From NCBI GenBank assembly GCA_028351415.1, contig JAOMJV010000004.1, forward strand, positions 1-60,204: a stretch of 60,204 nucleotides of DNA. The letters are read 5' to 3'. This DNA is from Candidatus Nitrosopumilus sp. (GTDB lineage: Archaea > Thermoproteota > Nitrososphaeria > Nitrososphaerales > Nitrosopumilaceae). Below are positions 57,034 through 60,204 of this stretch, one piece after another; position 1 is the first letter of the stretch, and each line of letters starts with the position of its first letter. The notes under the pieces were generated by a model, which worked only from the letters and a program-made list of their open reading frames with translations, did not search any database and had not been told where the DNA came from. A program made the translations under genes and the position numbers.

Positions 57034-57975
57034 TTATTTCAAAAAGGTCGTTACCAAATACAACACATAACCAGTAGTCAAAATTATACCCATGGTTCTA
57101 TTGATTATTTGAGTTTTGAAACCAATTAACAAAGAAAGACCAAAAATAATCATTATGGCGTAATCAACATAAACATCAGTGGTAATCAAAATACCTCCAA
57201 GGGATGCACCAACACCCATTATCATTAAAACATTGTAGATATTACTTCCAATAATATTTCCAATTCCAATATCGCTGTGTCCTTTACGAATTGCAATGAT
57301 AGAAGTAATTAGTTCGGGAAGAGAAGTTCCAATCGCAATCACAGTAAGTCCAATAATTTTTTCAGACAAACCAAATTCAGCTGCAAGAACTACAGCATTA
57401 TCAACGGTAAGTATAGATCCAACATACAAAACAACAATACCAATTCCAATTAATCCAGCAGATTTTAGGTAGACGTTACTTTTATCAGAACTTGTGCTGT
57501 CTTCAGCAGCCCCTCTATGTTTTAATGCATTCCTAAATGTATAAAATCCAAATACACCCAATCCAATAAGAAGTAAAACTCCATCATATTGAGAAATTTC
57601 ACCATCAATGGAAATCAAAATAAGTAATACAGAAACACCCAGCATTATTGGAATTTCTTTTCGCAGTATAGATTTTTTAATTGCAAGGGGGGTAAGAATT
57701 GCAGCAAATCCAACAACCATTCCAATATTAGCAATATTACTTCCAACAATATTTCCTAAAATTATTGCACTATGATCTCCAGCAGCTGCAATACTTGCAG
57801 CAAGTTCAGGAGCTGATGTACCATATGCAATAATAGTCATACCAATTACAAGATTACTAATACGAAATTTTTTTGCAATTGTAATACCACCGCTAACTAA
57901 CCAATTTCCACCAAGACACAGCATAACTAATCCAATTATCAGCAAGGCAGCACTTAGTAAAACATCCATAATCAA
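57034..57975 (-). CDS. Calcium/sodium antiporter (CaCA family, YrbG-like)
   Basis: Two alpha repeats: IAYGTSAPELAASIAAAGDHSAIILGNIVGSNIANIGMV and IAIGTSLPELITSIIAIRKGHSDIGIGNIIGSNIYNVLMI. Confidence 0.95.
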   Translation of the reverse strand: MIMDVLLSAALLIIGLVMLCLGGNWLVSGGITIAKKFRISNLVIGMTIIAYGTSAPELAASIAAAGDHSAIILGNIVGSNIANIGMVVGFAAILTPLAIKKSILRKEIPIMLGVSVLLILISIDGEISQYDGVLLLIGLGVFGFYTFRNALKHRGAAEDSTSSDKSNVYLKSAGLIGIGIVVLYVGSILTVDNAVVLAAEFGLSEKIIGLTVIAIGTSLPELITSIIAIRKGHSDIGIGNIIGSNIYNVLMIMGVGASLGGILITTDVYVDYAIMIIFGLSLLIGFKTQIINRTMGIILTTGYVLYLVTTFLK

Positions 57976-58176
57976 ATTTTAGAGGATGGCTGTTTAAAGG
58001 AGATGATTTACTAAAAATTTACAAGTTTACCAATTCAAATTAAGTTCAGAAAAATACCAGATACGTCAAAATACATCATTATCATCAGATCCAATATTCA
58101 AAAAATACAAAATTAGGTGTAAAAAAACAACTTAGAAGGATTGGAAATAAACAAGTCAAAGACTAATAAGGTAACG

Positions 58177-58193
58177 TACCGTACTATACGGTA
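58177..58193. promoter_or_regulatory. Perfect inverted repeat (candidate operator) overlapping start codon
   Basis: TACCGTA-CTA-TACGGTA at 58177-58183/58187-58193, ending on the A of the ATG at 58193. Confidence 0.55.
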
Positions 58194-58540
58194 TGATGAA
58201 AGCAAGACTAACATATGTACCACTAGAAGTGGCAGATCAATTTGAAGACTTCATAATAAAACGAGAAGAACAAGTTTTAGATGCAGTAAAAGCAAGAACC
58301 AGAGATTTCAGCACGTTATCTTTGTTAAAGTTGTTATACCAACTTAAAGGAAATCCAATGACATTCACAAATCTATATTCAAAATCAAAAATTAGAATGA
58401 AAAGATCATTCTTGAATTATTTGCATCTATGTGTAGATTATAATTTCATTGAAAAAGAAGCAGTAGGACCAAATGTAATCTATACAATTACAGACAAAGG
58501 AAGATTAATGCTAAACCTATTCATGCAAAAGAATAATTAA
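58193..58540 (+). CDS. Winged-helix transcriptional regulator-like protein
   Basis: FSTLSLLKLLYQLKGNPMTFTNLYSKSKIRMKRSFLNYLHLCVDYNFIEKEAVGPNVIYTITDKGRLML. Confidence 0.75.
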   Translation: MMKARLTYVPLEVADQFEDFIIKREEQVLDAVKARTRDFSTLSLLKLLYQLKGNPMTFTNLYSKSKIRMKRSFLNYLHLCVDYNFIEKEAVGPNVIYTITDKGRLMLNLFMQKNN

Positions 58541-58562
58541 ATACAATATATCGAGGCAAACT

Positions 58563-59288
58563 GTGGAAAAAGAATTTCCAGAAGCACAAGTATTCCAAAT
58601 TAAAAAAATGGAATTAAAAAATCCGATAATATTTGCAGGGTTTGTCGGTGCAGGACTTGTAGGTCCTCTTTCAATCACTCATATGATTACAGAATTAAAA
58701 ATGGTAGAGATTGCAGTAATGAGATCAAAATACCTTCCACCATCAACGGTTTTCATGAGAGGAAGATTACGTCATCCGTTCAGATTCTATGCAAATCCAG
58801 AAGGAACAATTTGCGCAATAATTTGTGAAATAACATTACGAATGGAAGGGCTGTACACATTAGTGTCATCAATATTGGATTGGGCAGAAAAAAATGGATC
58901 CAAAGAAATAGTAATTCTGGACGGGGTTGCAAGTGCTGAACATGACGATAAAGCATATTGTGCAGCAGAAGAAGATTTAGTTAGAACAATGGCAGATAAA
59001 GATATCAGTTTAATTCCACAGGGATTCATTACAGGAATTCCAGGAGGGATACTAAATGAATGCCTAGTAAGAGAGATTCAAGGGTTGACACTATTAGCAA
59101 AAGCAAACAAAACAGAGCCTGATTCAGGCGCAGCTGCAACCCTAATTGAAGCATTAAACAGATTTTACGATATGGAAATTAACACGTCAGAACTTAAAAA
59201 AGACAAAGACAGAATCCATTCAGAATTTAACGAATTATCTCAAAAATATGTAAAGCATAGAGAAGAAATATCTGGAATGTATATGTGA
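58563..59288 (+). CDS. Proteasome assembly chaperone (PAC2) family protein, GTG start
   Basis: IIFAGFVGAGLVGPLSITHMITELKMVEIAVMRSKYLPPSTVFMRGRLRHPFRFY, PQGFITGIPGGILNE, SGAAATLIEALNRFYDMEI. Confidence 0.88.
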   Translation: MEKEFPEAQVFQIKKMELKNPIIFAGFVGAGLVGPLSITHMITELKMVEIAVMRSKYLPPSTVFMRGRLRHPFRFYANPEGTICAIICEITLRMEGLYTLVSSILDWAEKNGSKEIVILDGVASAEHDDKAYCAAEEDLVRTMADKDISLIPQGFITGIPGGILNECLVREIQGLTLLAKANKTEPDSGAAATLIEALNRFYDMEINTSELKKDKDRIHSEFNELSQKYVKHREEISGMYM

Positions 59289-59337
59289 TCTAAACTATAG
59301 GCAAAATCTTTTATTCATAATAAATACGGAACAAACT

Positions 59338-60204
59338 ATGGCTCTAACCTACAAAAAAACAGGTGTAGATATTTCAAAAATTAAACAAAGTCAAAAGGCA
59401 ATTGGAAAACTAATTGTATCAACACACAAACTTCAGAAAAAAGCAAAAATGACTCATGGGTTTGGACATTATGCAGGGATAGTTGAAATTCCAGGTGGAA
59501 AACTTTTAGCTACACATACAGACGGTGTTGGAACTAAAGTAGTAATTGCAAATATGATGAAAAAATACAACACGATAGGAATTGATTGTATTGCAATGAA
59601 TGTAAATGACATAATCTGTATCGGTGCAACACCAATATCATTTGTAGATTATATTGCTGCAAACAAAAATGATGTATCAATATTTAAAAAAATTGTAGAA
59701 GGATTGGTAAAAGGGGCAAAAAAATCAGCAGTGCCAATTGTTGGCGGAGAAACGGCAATCATGCCAGATGTAATTGAAGGTAAAGGGTTTGCATGCGATT
59801 TAGCAGGAATGGTTGTGGGATTATTAGATAAAAAAGACATGATTTTAGGAAATAAAATCAAAGCAGGAGATGTGATTATCGGAGTGAACAGTTCAGGAAT
59901 TCATTCAAACGGATATTCACTTGCAAGAGAAGCTTTGTTAACAAAATATTCAGTTAAAGACAAAGTAAAAGGAATTGGAACTATAGGAGATGCATTACTA
60001 ACACCTACAGAAATCTATACAAATCCAGTTCTTGAAATTAATCAAAAATGTAAGGTAAATGGATTAGCCCACATCACAGGAGGTTCGTTTACCAAACTAT
60101 TACGTCTCAAAAACATAGGCTATGAAATAGACTCACTTCCAAAAACACCTCCAATTATGGGACTAATAGAAGAACAAGGAGTGAAACCGGAAGAAATGTA
60201 CAAA
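59338..60204 (+). CDS. purM: Phosphoribosylformylglycinamidine cyclo-ligase (AIR synthetase), truncated by window end
   Basis: ATG at 59338: MALTYKKTGVDISKIKQSQKAIGKL...THGFGHYAGIVEIPGGKLLATHTDGVGTKVVIANM...GIDCIAMNVNDIICIGATPISFVDYIA, IVGGETAIMPDVI. Confidence 0.95.
   Translation, partial: MALTYKKTGVDISKIKQSQKAIGKLIVSTHKLQKKAKMTHGFGHYAGIVEIPGGKLLATHTDGVGTKVVIANMMKKYNTIGIDCIAMNVNDIICIGATPISFVDYIAANKNDVSIFKKIVEGLVKGAKKSAVPIVGGETAIMPDVIEGKGFACDLAGMVVGLLDKKDMILGNKIKAGDVIIGVNSSGIHSNGYSLAREALLTKYSVKDKVKGIGTIGDALLTPTEIYTNPVLEINQKCKVNGLAHITGGSFTKLLRLKNIGYEIDSLPKTPPIMGLIEEQGVKPEEMYK

Overview
The window is about 60 kb of compact, AT-rich archaeal chromosome. It looks like an ammonia-oxidising Nitrososphaerota/Thaumarchaeota genome, Nitrosopumilus-like; this is inferred from gene content, frequent TTG/GTG starts and leaderless-looking promoters, not verified by search. 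Most of it is core genome: SMC, TBP, ProS, an RNase P RNA, one tRNA-Pro, PurM (cut at the right edge), Met aminopeptidase, eIF1/SUI1, Sec61beta, Tsr3, Alba, Pol IV and Ino1. All five core coenzyme F420 genes are present (cofE, cofD, cofC, cofG, cofH). There is a sulfur-handling neighbourhood (siroheme sulfite/nitrite reductase, rhodanese, Thi4, TrxB, TusA) and a convergent egtB/egtD pair. I saw no CRISPR array, prophage or transposon. Items most worth a second look: (1) a collagen-like GXY protein on the minus strand at the left edge, missed by the ORF track because it starts with GTG; (2) a candidate C/D-box sRNA just downstream of tRNA-Pro; (3) a nested-stem element at about 50.2 kb that also encodes a 31-aa ORF; (4) tandem hairpins in the 15.6 kb convergent intergenic region; (5) an archaeosortase-like protein with Ser at the expected nucleophile Cys, preceded by an untracked 35-aa membrane micro-ORF and a DsbA/CxC-membrane pair; (6) a membrane protein with a 9-Cys metallothionein-like tail; (7) a nitrilase pseudogene with a frameshift in the expected catalytic Cys codon; (8) a perfect operator-like palindrome overlapping the start codon of a wHTH gene. 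All family calls come from motif recognition by eye; no database search was run.
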